From Amycolatopsis sp. NBC_01488 (lineage in GTDB: Bacteria > Actinomycetota > Actinomycetes > Mycobacteriales > Pseudonocardiaceae): 64,000 nt of DNA. The position numbers and the translations under genes were made by a program. The first letter of the stretch is position 1, and every line of letters starts with the position of its first letter. Below the pieces are notes generated by a model. That model searched no databases, was not told the DNA's origin, and worked only from the letters and a program-made list of their open reading frames with translations. Shown one piece after another: positions 32,796 through 41,003 of the stretch. The stretch lies in contig NZ_CP109434.1 in assembly GCF_036227105.1 (NCBI RefSeq), forward strand, positions 7,226,501 to 7,290,500, written 5' to 3'.

Positions 32796-33384
32796 CGGAA
32801 CCTCCTAGAGCGCGGACGAAGAACGTGCGGAGCTCGGCGACGTCGCCGGCGTTACCGCTGGTCAACGGGCCGATCAGGACTTCGGCGGCCGCGCCCACCA
32901 GGGCGGCGGCGGTGAGCCGGCCGTCCTGCGGCGGCAGCGCGCCTGCTTTGACACCGGCCGCGACGTGCTCGGCGACGACGTCGGTGAACGCGCGCCGGAA
33001 TTCGAGCCGTTCGGCGTCGATCCGCGCGTCGACCGGTTCGGCGAGCAGGGCGTACGCCTGACGCGGCGCCTTGAGCGCGCGCTGGGCGAACGTCTCGAAC
33101 ACGGCAAGAACCCGGTCAGCGGGCTCGCCGGGCTGCGCGGACGCGGCCCGGACGGCCTCGACCTCCCGCGTCACGACCTGCCGGAACACGTGCACGACCA
33201 GGTCGGCCTTGGTGGGGAAGTGCTGGTAGACGCTCCCGACGGCGACGCCGGCCCGCTCGGCGACGGCCGCGACGGAACAGCCGCTGTAGCCGTGTTCGGC
33301 CAGCTGCTCGGTCGCGGCGGCGACGATCGTCGCGCGCTGGGCGTCGAGCCGTTCCTGGACCTTCGGGGTGCGGCGGTAGGGCAC
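32779..33384 (-). CDS. TetR family regulator of the AidB-like gene
   Basis: 201 residues, GTG start. AQRATIVAAATEQLAEHGYSG and VAAVAERAGVAVGSVYQHFPTK form the HTH; a TetR_C-type domain follows. The AidB-like gene overlaps its 3' end, giving a two-gene operon. A dyad tgaagca-N9-tgcttca lies 10 bp upstream of the start, in the expected position of its operator. Confidence 0.87.
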   Translation of the reverse strand: MPYRRTPKVQERLDAQRATIVAAATEQLAEHGYSGCSVAAVAERAGVAVGSVYQHFPTKADLVVHVFRQVVTREVEAVRAASAQPGEPADRVLAVFETFAQRALKAPRQAYALLAEPVDARIDAERLEFRRAFTDVVAEHVAAGVKAGALPPQDGRLTAAALVGAAAEVLIGPLTSGNAGDVAELRTFFVRALGGSDARHA

Positions 33385-33393
33385 AGCAAGAAG

Positions 33394-33416
33394 TGAAGCA
33401 CTGATTCATTGCTTCA
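33394..33416. promoter_or_regulatory. Operator dyad before the TetR-AidB operon
   Basis: tgaagca (33394-33400) and tgcttca (33410-33416) around 9 nt containing the odd palindrome TGATTCA. It is 10 bp upstream of the TetR start codon, a standard place for TetR autorepression. Confidence 0.55.
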
Positions 33417-33448
33417 GTCAACGCTGCAGACGACGCACCGCGCGAAGC

Positions 33449-34006
33449 TCAGGTGGCCCGCGGCACCAGCGCCACCAAGTATCGGCAGGGGAGCGCCCCC
33501 GGGTTCGCGAACACCCGCTCCGGCGCCGTCCCCAGCTGCAGGCAGTCTCCGGCGGCCAGCTCGTGCACCTCGGCCCCCTCCCGGAGCCGCAGGTGCCCCT
33601 CCAGCACCCAGATCTGCTGGTGCAGGAACGCACTCGCGAGCAACGGCACCTCCGCACCCGCGGGCAGCTCGATCTCGACCAGCTCCAGCGGCCGCCCGGC
33701 GGCGGGGGAGACCGCGCGCCGCCGGTACCCGGTACCCGGATCCACCCACACCGGCTGCTCCGCCGCACGTACCAGCCGTCGCTCGTCGCCTTCGGCCCGC
33801 GCGATCAGCTCGGACAACGTCATCCCCAGCGCCGCCGACAGCTTCGCCAGCAACGCCGCCGTCGGCTGGACGTCACCCCGCTCGATCTTGCCGATCATCG
33901 CGCGCGACACCCCGGACGTCTCGGCCAGCGCAGCCGCCGAGAGACCTTGGGACGTCCTCGCCCCGTGCACGGTGGCGGCCAGGCGAGCGGTCAGGGGATC
34001 GGTCAT
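33449..34006 (-). CDS. XRE-family regulator with C-terminal cupin
   Basis: 185 residues. LAATVHGARTSQGLSAAALA and TSGVSRAMIGKIERGDVQPT are the HTH_3 domain; residues 110-185 are a small cupin (VEIELPAGAEVPLLASAFLH, LREGAEVHELAAGDCLQLG). This architecture, related to SutR/PuuR-like regulators, senses small metabolites. It is divergent from a GNAT gene with only 41 bp between; the spacer has AT-rich half-sites (actatacg/ccatatga) that could be its operator. It probably regulates the acetyltransferase. Confidence 0.86.
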   Translation of the reverse strand: MTDPLTARLAATVHGARTSQGLSAAALAETSGVSRAMIGKIERGDVQPTAALLAKLSAALGMTLSELIARAEGDERRLVRAAEQPVWVDPGTGYRRRAVSPAAGRPLELVEIELPAGAEVPLLASAFLHQQIWVLEGHLRLREGAEVHELAAGDCLQLGTAPERVFANPGALPCRYLVALVPRAT

Positions 34007-34047
34007 GGGTTGATACTATACGACCCCTTCTGGCTACCATATGAGCC

Positions 34048-34566
34048 ATGCTGATCCGAGACGCCACCCACGGAGACGCGGCCGCCTGCGCCGCCCTCTA
34101 CGCCCCCTACGTCACCGACACCGTCATCTCCTTCGAGGACGAACCACCGTCCACCGCCGAAATGACCCGCCGGATCGCCGACGCGCACGCCTGGTTCGTC
34201 CTCGAAGACGCCGGCCGCGTCGCCGGTTACGCCTACGCCCACCGCTTCGCCGAACGCGCCGCCTACCAGTGGTCCTGCGAGACGAGCATCTACCTCGAAC
34301 GCGGCCGCCGCCGCACCGGCGCCGGCCGCGCCCTGTACGAAACGCTCTTCGAACGACTGCGGGACAACGGCTTCTGCCGCGCCTTCGCCGGGATGACCCT
34401 CCCCAACGACGCCAGCGCCGGCCTGCACCGCGCACTCGGGTTCGAACCCGCAGGCATCTACCGCCGGGTCGGCTGGAAACACGGCGCGTGGCGCGACGTC
34501 GCCTGGGTCCAGAAGGACCTTCGCGCAACCGATGGTTGCACTTCTCCGCCGGTGCCGCTAACGTGA
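34048..34566 (+). CDS. GNAT acetyltransferase, phosphinothricin acetyltransferase (Pat/Bar)-like
   Basis: 172 residues. IRDATHGDAAACAALYAPYV, SFEDEPPSTAEMTRRI and WSCETSIYLERGRRRTGAGRALYE (the acetyl-CoA loop) are the Pat/Bar signature; LPNDASAGLHRALGFEPAGIYRRVGWKHGAWRDV is the C-terminal strand pair (motif spread over residues 115-150). Such enzymes N-acetylate phosphinothricin, methionine sulfone or sulfoximine. Divergent from the XRE-cupin regulator. Its last 15 codons overlap the first operator of the downstream SRPBCC operon. Confidence 0.86.
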   Translation: MLIRDATHGDAAACAALYAPYVTDTVISFEDEPPSTAEMTRRIADAHAWFVLEDAGRVAGYAYAHRFAERAAYQWSCETSIYLERGRRRTGAGRALYETLFERLRDNGFCRAFAGMTLPNDASAGLHRALGFEPAGIYRRVGWKHGAWRDVAWVQKDLRATDGCTSPPVPLT

Positions 34567-34584
34567 CACGCAACCAAACGTTGC
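34525..34584 (+). promoter_or_regulatory. Promoter with twin ArsR-type operators
   Basis: Two 15-bp dyads, gcaaccgatggttgc (34525-34539) and gcaaccaaacgttgc (34570-34584), are 45 bp apart centre to centre. Between them sits TTGCAC (34536-34541), 17 nt, TAACGT (34559-34564). The first dyad covers the -35 box and the second the likely +1, an ideal arrangement for repression of the SRPBCC-ArsR operon starting at 34598. Confidence 0.7.
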
Positions 34585-34597
34585 ACGAGGAGCCGGC

Positions 34598-35044
34598 ATG
34601 GACTACGGAACGCTCGACCGCGAAATCCACATCGAAGCCACCCCCGAAGTCGTCTTCGACGTCGTGAGCAGCCCCGAACACCTCCGCGAATGGTGGCCCG
34701 ACGAAGCCGACTACCCGGTCGAACCCGGGGGACAAGGCCGCATCGGCTTCGGCGGCCACCGGGTCGGCTTCACCGTCGTCGACGCCGTCCCCCCGAAACA
34801 CTTCTCCTTCCGCTGGACCCACGCCGAGGGGGAGACCGCCGCCCCCGGCAACTCGTTCCTCGTCGTCTTCGAACTCGAGCCCACCACCACCGGCACCCGC
34901 CTCCGGATGACCGAAACCGGCTTCCGCGAACGCGGCTGGGACGAAGCCAAGATCGCCGCCGAGTACGCCGACCACGTCAGCGGCTGGGACCACTTCCTGC
35001 CCCGCCTGCCCGCCTGCGCCGCCAAGGTGGGAGTCACCCGGTGA
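34598..35044 (+). CDS. SRPBCC/AHSA1 protein, first gene of ArsR operon
   Basis: 148 residues. LDREIHIEATPEVVFDVVSS starts the fold, SPEHLREWWPDEADYPVE and the C-terminal ADHVSGWDHFLPRL helix complete it. RBS cgagga before ATG. The stop overlaps the GTG of the ArsR gene (GTGA). Binding of a hydrophobic ligand is the family expectation; nothing specific can be said. Confidence 0.85.
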   Translation: MDYGTLDREIHIEATPEVVFDVVSSPEHLREWWPDEADYPVEPGGQGRIGFGGHRVGFTVVDAVPPKHFSFRWTHAEGETAAPGNSFLVVFELEPTTTGTRLRMTETGFRERGWDEAKIAAEYADHVSGWDHFLPRLPACAAKVGVTR

Positions 35045-35373
35045 GCACCGCCGTGGACGACGACCTCTGGTCGGCCGTCGGCGACCCCACCCGCCGCCGC
35101 CTGCTCGACCTGCTCCTCGGCGCGGGGAGCGCCACCGCGACCAGCCTGAGCGAACACCTCCCGGTGACCCGCCAAGCCGTCGCGAAGCACCTCACCGTCC
35201 TCGACCGCGTCGGCCTCGTCCACGCCACGGCCACCGGCCGCGAGAAGCAGTACCGCGTCGACGAAGCCCAGCTCGCCCGCGCCGTCGCCCAGCTCGCCGA
35301 CGTCGGCGCCGCCTGGGACGCCCGGCTGCGCCGCATCAAGCACCTCGCCGAAACCATCCAGAAGAACCGGTAG
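35041..35373 (+). CDS. ArsR-type winged-helix regulator
   Basis: 110 residues, GTG start. DLWSAVGDPTRRRLLDLLL and LSEHLPVTRQAVAKHLTVLD form the winged HTH; REKQYRVDEAQLARAV is the wing and dimer helix. No metal-site cysteines. Second gene of the SRPBCC-ArsR-SRPBCC operon and the likely binder of the twin dyads at 34525-34584. Confidence 0.88.
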   Translation: MSTAVDDDLWSAVGDPTRRRLLDLLLGAGSATATSLSEHLPVTRQAVAKHLTVLDRVGLVHATATGREKQYRVDEAQLARAVAQLADVGAAWDARLRRIKHLAETIQKNR

Positions 35374-35385
35374 AGAGAGAAGACC

Positions 35386-35826
35386 ATGGACATCCTGCAC
35401 CGCATCGGCATCGAGAAGTCCTCGCCGGATCAGGTCTACGAGGCGCTCACCACCCTCGACGGCCTCTCCGGGTGGTGGACCAAGAAGACCGTGGGGGACA
35501 CCGACCTCGGCGGCGTGATCGCGTTCCGGTTCATCCCCGGCGGCTTCGACATGAAGGTCACCGAGCTCGACCCGGGCCGGCTCGTCCGCTGGGAGGTCGT
35601 CGACGGCCCGCCGGAGTGGATCGGCACGACGATCCACTGGGACGTCGAGCAGCGCGGCGACCACACGATCGTCCTGTTCAAGCACGAAGGCTGGCGCGAG
35701 GCCGGCGAGTTCATGCACCACTGCAGCACGAAGTGGGCCATCTACCTGATGAGCCTCAAGCAGCTGCTGGAGACCGGAGAGGGCGCCCCGGCACCGCGGG
35801 ACGTCATGATCAGCGACTGGCACTGA
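35386..35826 (+). CDS. SRPBCC protein, third gene of ArsR operon
   Basis: 146 residues. MDILHRIGIEKSSPDQVYEAL, DGLSGWWTKKTVGDTDLGG and HHCSTKWAIYLMSLKQLLE mark an AHSA1-like START-fold protein distinct from the one at 34598. Short 12-nt gap after the ArsR gene with agagagaag as RBS. Confidence 0.85.
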   Translation: MDILHRIGIEKSSPDQVYEALTTLDGLSGWWTKKTVGDTDLGGVIAFRFIPGGFDMKVTELDPGRLVRWEVVDGPPEWIGTTIHWDVEQRGDHTIVLFKHEGWREAGEFMHHCSTKWAIYLMSLKQLLETGEGAPAPRDVMISDWH

Positions 35827-36379
35827 CGTTACTTGACATAATGTACATTATCGGCACTTGGGACGTGCTGCGACGCAAAGCCGGGAGGGGTCCTGAAGCC
35901 CGGTTTCCCGGGAGGTGCGTTCGGTTCGTCAGGACGGCTTCTCCTGAGGTTTCCGGTCGGACCTTCTGACACATCGAGCGCCTGACGCCCTGCGGGCGCC
36001 TTTCGGACGCCGCAGGAGCATCCCCTGGAGCCATCGGACAGATGCGCCACCACCCGACCTCAAAACGTCACGGTGACGAAACTGCGGTGGGCGATCCGAC
36101 GCACAGACGGCAGTCGGCAATGTCGACGCCGCAGCCTTGCTGACTGCCGACCGCCGCACAGTCTCCCGCAGCGGACCGGTCGCTCGAACATACGTGCGCA
36201 TCCCCGCTGCGCGCATTGTGGGGCGACTCAGGGTCGAATTCGTCTTCGAGAGAGCCTTGGATCCCCCGGGAGACCATTCCGGGCTAAACCGACATTTCAT
36301 GCATAATGGCGATTATGCATGAAATGTCGGGGCCGACCCGCCGACCGGAATTGTCGGTGGTGTGCTGTACAAGATCCAC
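35827..36379. other. Long non-coding interval with several palindromes before a tyrosine recombinase
   Basis: About 550 bp lack a credible gene in any frame; base composition is more AT-rich at both ends. It holds: a 14-bp palindrome ataatgtacattat (35838-35851) overlapping a TTGACA box; a cgtcac-g-gtgacg dyad (36066-36078); an 11/12 inverted repeat (36109-36120 with 36137-36148); and a perfect 42-bp hairpin (36289-36330). The density of dyads suggests a structured RNA, a recombination site or a decayed regulatory region. Confidence 0.55.
36289..36330. repeat. Perfect 19-bp-arm inverted repeat before the recombinase gene
   Basis: ccgacatttcatgcataat (36289-36307) and its exact complement (36312-36330) flank ggcg. 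AT-rich arms in a high-GC genome, 50 bp from the recombinase start. A recombinase core site, an autoregulatory operator or a transcription terminator are all possible; the absence of a T-run argues against a terminator. Confidence 0.7.
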
Positions 36380-37342
36380 ATGAAGGTTTCCGAGGCCCAG
36401 CAAGCCTTCTTCGCGGCCAGACGGCCCCGCAAGGACTCTCCGCACACCACCGACGCCTACCGCCGCGACCTCGCCGGGATCACCACTCTCCTGGTTTCGG
36501 AGCTCGGCCGCCCTGTCGAGGATCTCGACGTCGCCGACCTGACCGGACCGGCGCTGCGGTCGGTGTTCGGCGTGTTCGCCGACGGGCACGCGAAGAGCTC
36601 GGTGCTGCGGGCCTGGTCGACGTGGAACCAGTTCTTGACGTTCTGCGTGGCGGACGGGCTGCTCGAGGGCAACCCGATGGGTGCGGTGGCGCGCCCGCGG
36701 ACGCCGGCGTTGACGCCGAAGCCGTTGCGGGGTGAGGAAACCCCGGAGCAGCTGCTGTCGGCGGCGGCCGCGGGTTCGCGGCGCGCGCGGGATCCGTGGC
36801 CGGAGCGGGACGTGCTGGTGATCGCGCTGGGGCTGGTGGCGGGGTTGCGGGCGGCGGAGATGCGGGCGCTGACGGCGCGGTCGCTGGTGGGGCGTGCGGG
36901 TGAGCTGCGGTTGCACGTGAAGGGGAAGGGCAGCCGGGACCGGTCGATCCCGGTGCAGCCGGTGCTGGCGGAGCTGATCGAGCGGTATCGGGCGTCGTGC
37001 CGGGTGCGGTTCCCGAGCGTGCGGTTCTCCCCTGGTTCGCCGTTGCTGCTGGATCGGTCGGGTGAGCCGATCGGGCGGGGTGCGCTGGAGTACCTGGTGA
37101 AGTCGTGTTATCGCGGTGCGGGGTTGCACGACCGGGTGCCGGCGGGGGCGAACCTGCACGCGTTGCGGCACACGTTCGCGACGCGGTTGGCGGAGGACGG
37201 GGCGACGGCGTCGGAGATCATGGCGTTGCTGGGGCACGCGAGCTTGGCGACGAGCCAGAACTACATCGAGGCGACGGGCCGGGAGCAGCGTGCGGCGGCG
37301 GCGAGCAACCGGACGTACCGGGCGTTGGACGGCTTGGGTTGA
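36380..37342 (+). CDS. Tyrosine recombinase, XerC/D-like
   Basis: 320 residues from the ATG at 36380 (GTG at 36362 in frame is possible). N-terminal core-binding domain (SEAQQAFFAARRPRKDSPHT, TDAYRRDLAGI) then the catalytic domain: Arg in LVAGLRAAEMRAL, Lys in VKGKGSRDRSIPV, HxLRHTF in NLHALRHTFATRLAEDGA, LLGHASLATSQNYIE with His and nucleophile Tyr. The chromosome XerC/D genes normally sit elsewhere in a conserved setting, so this is probably a solo recombinase. Nothing around it looks like phage. The 42-bp palindrome just upstream may be its target or operator. Confidence 0.88.
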   Translation: MKVSEAQQAFFAARRPRKDSPHTTDAYRRDLAGITTLLVSELGRPVEDLDVADLTGPALRSVFGVFADGHAKSSVLRAWSTWNQFLTFCVADGLLEGNPMGAVARPRTPALTPKPLRGEETPEQLLSAAAAGSRRARDPWPERDVLVIALGLVAGLRAAEMRALTARSLVGRAGELRLHVKGKGSRDRSIPVQPVLAELIERYRASCRVRFPSVRFSPGSPLLLDRSGEPIGRGALEYLVKSCYRGAGLHDRVPAGANLHALRHTFATRLAEDGATASEIMALLGHASLATSQNYIEATGREQRAAAASNRTYRALDGLG

Positions 37343-37370
37343 GGCCGTTCGGCTCGTTCTCCCCCGGTGG

Positions 37371-37784
37371 TCAGCGGAGCTGTTCGAGGTCTTTGGCGGC
37401 TCGGGCGATGTCTTCGGCCAGTCCGCGCAGTTCGCGTGGGTCCGCGCCGTCGTCGGCCGCGGTCACGATGTCTTCGGCCGCGCACCGCAGCTGGAACAGG
37501 CGGTCCTGCAGTGCGGCGATTTCCGTGTCGGACAGCACGACGGCGTCCTCGGGCAGGCCGCTTCGCTGCAGCGCGGTGCGGCGCTCGTAGGCGCGCTGGC
37601 GGCAGGACTGGCCGCAGTAGCGGCGGCGGCGGCCGACGTTGCCGCCTTCGGGGAGGCGTCGTCCGCACCAGCCGCAGTGCCGGGGCGCGCCTCGGCGTCC
37701 GGGCACGAGTTCGACGGGGGCGGGCTGGGCTAGTTCGACGGCTTCCCTCACCCGGGAGACCCTAGCTGGCCACTGGTTGCTCAT
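37371..37784 (-). CDS. Hypothetical zinc-ribbon protein
   Basis: 137 residues. The middle has CGWCGRRLPEGG and RRYCGQSCRQRAYERR, a four-cysteine ribbon seen in many small actinobacterial proteins where CRQRAYE is characteristic. The C-terminal 70 residues are acidic-helical (LSDTEIAALQDRLFQLRCAA, LAEDIARAAKDLEQL). It starts 33 bp from the divergent phosphodiesterase gene. No function can be inferred beyond likely zinc and possible nucleic-acid binding. Confidence 0.72.
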   Translation of the reverse strand: MSNQWPARVSRVREAVELAQPAPVELVPGRRGAPRHCGWCGRRLPEGGNVGRRRRYCGQSCRQRAYERRTALQRSGLPEDAVVLSDTEIAALQDRLFQLRCAAEDIVTAADDGADPRELRGLAEDIARAAKDLEQLR

Positions 37785-37817
37785 GCCGGGGTCATGGCGG
37801 AAGGGCACACTGGGGGG

Positions 37818-38609
37818 ATGCAGGCGTCGTTTCCGTACCTGGCCGATCCGGTTCCCCGTGCGTTCGCGCACCGGGGGTGGCACCTCGACGAACTCGACGG
37901 GCTCGAGAATTCGCTGCCGGCGTTCCAGCGGGCGTGCGCGGAGGGGTACCGGTACCTGGAGACGGACGTGCACGCGACCGCGGACGGTGTGGTGGTGGTG
38001 CACCACGACGCGAGCTTGGATCGGACGACCGACGGGTCGGGGCCGATTGCGACGCAGAAGTGGGAGCAGCTGAAGAACGTCAAGATCGGGGGGAAGGCTC
38101 CGCTGTCGCGGCTGGAGGATCTGCTGGAGGAGCTGCCGAACGCGCGGTTCAACGTCGATGTGAAGGCCGATCGGGCGGTGGAGCCGTTCGTCGAGGTGCT
38201 GGAGCGGACGCAGGCGCACGATCGGGTGGCGGCGGCGGCGTTTTCGGACGCGCGGCTGGTGCGGTTGCGGAAGCTGGCGGGGCCGAAGCTGGTGACGGCG
38301 ATGGGGCCGCGGTCGGCGTTCGCGTTGTGGGCGCGGGGGAAGCTGCCGCTGTTGCCCCTCGGGCGGCTGGTGCTGGGGGCGATGGCGCAGGTGCCGGTGC
38401 GTCAGGGTGCGCTGCGGGTGGTGGACAAGGCGTTCCTGTCGATCGCCGGGCGCTCGGGCATCGAGGTGCACGCGTGGACGATCGACGATCCGGCGGAGAT
38501 GCGGATGTTGCTGGACCTGGGGGTGCACGGGATCGTGACGGATCGGCCGGATCTGTTGCGCGAGGTGCTGATCGAGCGGGGCAAGTGGCAGCGGTCGCAG
38601 GAGCTGTGA
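37818..38609 (+). CDS. Glycerophosphodiester phosphodiesterase
   Basis: 263 residues from the ATG at 37818 (an in-frame start 8 codons upstream is possible). FAHRGWHLDELDGLENSLPA is the active-site His loop, YLETDVHATADGVVVVHHD supplies Glu, Asp and the second His, and LDRTTDGSG follows: all GDPD catalytic residues. WTIDDPAEMRMLLDLGVHGI completes the TIM barrel. No signal peptide, so it hydrolyses glycerophosphodiesters in the cytoplasm to glycerol-3-phosphate and alcohol. Its stop is 3 nt from the convergent transglycosylase. Confidence 0.9.
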   Translation: MQASFPYLADPVPRAFAHRGWHLDELDGLENSLPAFQRACAEGYRYLETDVHATADGVVVVHHDASLDRTTDGSGPIATQKWEQLKNVKIGGKAPLSRLEDLLEELPNARFNVDVKADRAVEPFVEVLERTQAHDRVAAAAFSDARLVRLRKLAGPKLVTAMGPRSAFALWARGKLPLLPLGRLVLGAMAQVPVRQGALRVVDKAFLSIAGRSGIEVHAWTIDDPAEMRMLLDLGVHGIVTDRPDLLREVLIERGKWQRSQEL

Positions 38610-38612
38610 GCG

Positions 38613-39281
38613 TCAGCGGGGTGCTTTGCCGTTCCAGGCGGCGTCCCAGGTCTTGGGGCCGAGCAGGCCGCTGTCCTTGATGCCGTTGGAGCGCTGGAGG
38701 TCGAGGACGGCGGTGCGGGTCTTGTCGTAGTAGCAGCCGGTGCCGGTGAAGCCGTAGCCGAAGGCGTTCATGCGGAGCTGGAAGGCCTTGAGCGGGGCGG
38801 CGCAGTCGCCGTAGGAGTAGACGACGCCGGGCCAGGCGGGCTTGGGGCCGCCGGGTCCCGGTGGCGGGGTGGGCAGGTCTCCCCCGCCGATGTAGGCGGA
38901 TTCGGCGTAGGTGGGGACGCGCTTGCTGCGGGCGTCGGCGTCGCCGGTGAGCTTGAGCAGGCCGGCGCACTGCCAGGGTTGCCAGCCGCGCATGCGGTAG
39001 AGGTAGAGGGCGCGGTAGTCCTGTTCGGCGGGGGCGGCCTGGTCGGGGCGGCCGGTGCCGCCGACGCTGCGCCAGGTGGGCAGGTCGAACTGGTAGGCGC
39101 CGTAGTAGCCGTTGCCGGTGTTGGTGGCGTAGCGGCCGCTCGACTCGCACATGCGGAGCTTGGTCCAGGCGCTCGAGGTGGGATCCGCGGAGGCGATGGC
39201 GGGGACGGTGAGCTGCAGACCCAGGGCGGCGAGGGCGAGAAGGAGGATTCTCGCGGCGGTGCGTCTCCGGTTCTGGATCAT
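38613..39281 (-). CDS. Secreted resuscitation-promoting-factor-like transglycosylase with peptidoglycan-binding domain
   Basis: 222 residues from the ATG at 39281. Signal peptide (TAARILLLALAALGLQLTV, cleavage near ASA-DP), then the transglycosylase domain: WTKLRMCESSGRYATNTGNG (catalytic Glu in CESS), YYGAYQFDLPTWRSVGG, WQPWQCAGL. After a Pro-Gly linker the C-terminus is a PG_binding_1-like domain (AAPLKAFQLRMNAFGYG, KTRTAVLDLQRSNGI). It cleaves peptidoglycan outside the cell and may stimulate growth resumption or germination. Confidence 0.9.
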   Translation of the reverse strand: MIQNRRRTAARILLLALAALGLQLTVPAIASADPTSSAWTKLRMCESSGRYATNTGNGYYGAYQFDLPTWRSVGGTGRPDQAAPAEQDYRALYLYRMRGWQPWQCAGLLKLTGDADARSKRVPTYAESAYIGGGDLPTPPPGPGGPKPAWPGVVYSYGDCAAPLKAFQLRMNAFGYGFTGTGCYYDKTRTAVLDLQRSNGIKDSGLLGPKTWDAAWNGKAPR

Positions 39282-39525
39282 GGGAGCACAGTAGGAGCGT
39301 GTCCCACTGACCACAAGAGACACACTGCGCGCCTCAGTCTCACATGAAACTTCTTTCACTCTGGTCAGCGACACGCGGGGCACGGCGGACCGTGATTCGC
39401 CCGGAAGTGGCGGATGATCACGAAGCGACGAACCGGGCACGGTTTCGGCGGTTCGGTCATCGGCGTCGTTGCGGCCCAGTATTCTCCGCGCTGACCTGGA
39501 AGTTCTCGACATCGAGGAGCCGTGG

Positions 39526-40926
39526 ATGACGCTGGCCGGGACGCGTTCGACCAAGCGCGAGCGCTGGGGCTGGTATTTCTACGACTGGGCGAATTCGCCG
39601 TTCTATTCGTCGACGACGACGGTGTTCGGCGCCCTTTCGATGAGCTCGATCGCGGCGGCGGACGCGAAGTCGAACATCACCCTTAACGGGGACCACGCGT
39701 GCGTGAACGCGGCCGGCGCGGCGGACACGTTGCACAACTGCGACGTGACGTTGTTCGGGCTGCAGTTCCCGGCCGGTTCGGTGTGGGGGTACCTGCTGTC
39801 GGTGGCGACGGTGGTGCAGGTGCTGGTGCTGCCGATCGCCGGTGCGGTGGCCGACCGCAGCCACCACAAGCGCCGGATCCTGGGCGGGTTCGCGTTCCTC
39901 GGTGCGGCCGCGGCGGCGGCGATGTTCTTCCTGGCCGGTTCGGACTGGCAGCTGGGCGTGGTGCTGTTCGTCGTGGCCAACATCGGCTACGGCGGGTCGC
40001 TGGTCGTCTACTACTCGTTCCTGGTCGACATCGGCGGCCCGGACGAGCGGGACGACATCTCGGCGAAGGGCTGGGCGTTCGGGTACTTGGGTGGCGGGCT
40101 GGCGCTGGCGTTGCAGCTGGGGTTCTACCTCGGGCACGACGCGTTCGGCGTCAGCAAGGGCATGGCGGTGCAGATCTGCTTCCTGACCTCGGGGCTGTGG
40201 TGGGCGCTGTTCACGTTCCCCGCGGTGCGGGCGCTCCCCCGCAGGCACACGCCGGTCGACGTCGTGCCGGGGCGGTCGGTGCTGCGCGCGGGCTTCGCGG
40301 AGCTGTGGCAGACGGTCAGGGCGGCGAGGGCCTATCCGTTGACGCTGGCGTTCCTGGGCAGCTACCTGGTCTTCACCGATGGGATCAACACCGTGGTGAC
40401 GGTGTCGGCGCAGTACGGCAAGGACGAGCTGGGCTTCGGCGACTCGGTGCTGATCGTGACGATCCTGGTGATCCAGTTCGTGGCGTACCTGGGCGGGACG
40501 CTGCACGGGCTGGTGGCGCGGCGGATCGGGGCGAAGCGGACGATCCTGGGGAGCCTGGTGGTGTGGGTGGTCGTGCTGGCCGGGGCGTACTTCGTGCAGC
40601 CGAAGCAGCTGGTGCAGTTCCTGGCGGTGGCGGTGGGGATCGGACTGGTGCTGGGCGGGACGAACGCGCTGTCGCGGTCGTTGTTCAGTCAGCTGATCCC
40701 GGCGGGCAAGGACGCGCAGTACTACTCGCTCTACGTCGTGGGTGAGCGCGGGACGTCGTGGCTGGGGCCGCTGCTGTTCGCGGGGGTCGGGCAGGCGACG
40801 GGGTCGTTCCGGCTGGCCATCATCGCGCTGGTGGTCTTCTTCGCGGCGGGTTTGGTGCTGGTGTGGCTGGTGCCGGTGCGGCGGGCGATCGTGGCGGCGG
40901 GCAACACGCCGCCGGAGGTGCTGTGA
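39526..40926 (+). CDS. MFS transporter, UMF1 family (Atg22-like)
   Basis: 466 residues, 12 hydrophobic helices. RWGWYFYDWANSPFYSST is the signature of the Atg22/UMF1 branch; ADRSHHKRRIL is the MFS cytoplasmic loop and DIGGPDERDDISAKGWAFGY is also typical. A periplasmic loop near residue 60 has two cysteines (HACVNAAG, HNCDVTLF). In bacteria the substrates are unknown; yeast Atg22 exports amino acids from the vacuole. A start at 39526 matches the conserved N-terminus. Divergent from the transglycosylase across 244 bp with no obvious operator. Confidence 0.86.
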   Translation: MTLAGTRSTKRERWGWYFYDWANSPFYSSTTTVFGALSMSSIAAADAKSNITLNGDHACVNAAGAADTLHNCDVTLFGLQFPAGSVWGYLLSVATVVQVLVLPIAGAVADRSHHKRRILGGFAFLGAAAAAAMFFLAGSDWQLGVVLFVVANIGYGGSLVVYYSFLVDIGGPDERDDISAKGWAFGYLGGGLALALQLGFYLGHDAFGVSKGMAVQICFLTSGLWWALFTFPAVRALPRRHTPVDVVPGRSVLRAGFAELWQTVRAARAYPLTLAFLGSYLVFTDGINTVVTVSAQYGKDELGFGDSVLIVTILVIQFVAYLGGTLHGLVARRIGAKRTILGSLVVWVVVLAGAYFVQPKQLVQFLAVAVGIGLVLGGTNALSRSLFSQLIPAGKDAQYYSLYVVGERGTSWLGPLLFAGVGQATGSFRLAIIALVVFFAAGLVLVWLVPVRRAIVAAGNTPPEVL

Positions 40927-41003
40927 CCCTGTGACGTGGGTCGTTCGGCTGTCACCCGGCGCGAGGTGACGGCCGCGTCAAGCCACCGATAGGGTCAGGT
41001 GTC

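Noticed and set aside
36068..36277. 69-codon minus-strand ORF in the non-coding interval
   Set aside because: No ribosome site and no recognisable pattern; codon bias unlike real genes here.
36137..36322. 61-codon plus-strand ORF ending inside the 42-bp palindrome
   Set aside because: Its 3' end overlaps the palindrome and it has no RBS; likely chance.
39282..39525. Riboswitch before the transglycosylase gene
   Set aside because: c-di-AMP riboswitches occur before some resuscitation-factor genes, but the region is short and I see no such conserved helix pattern.
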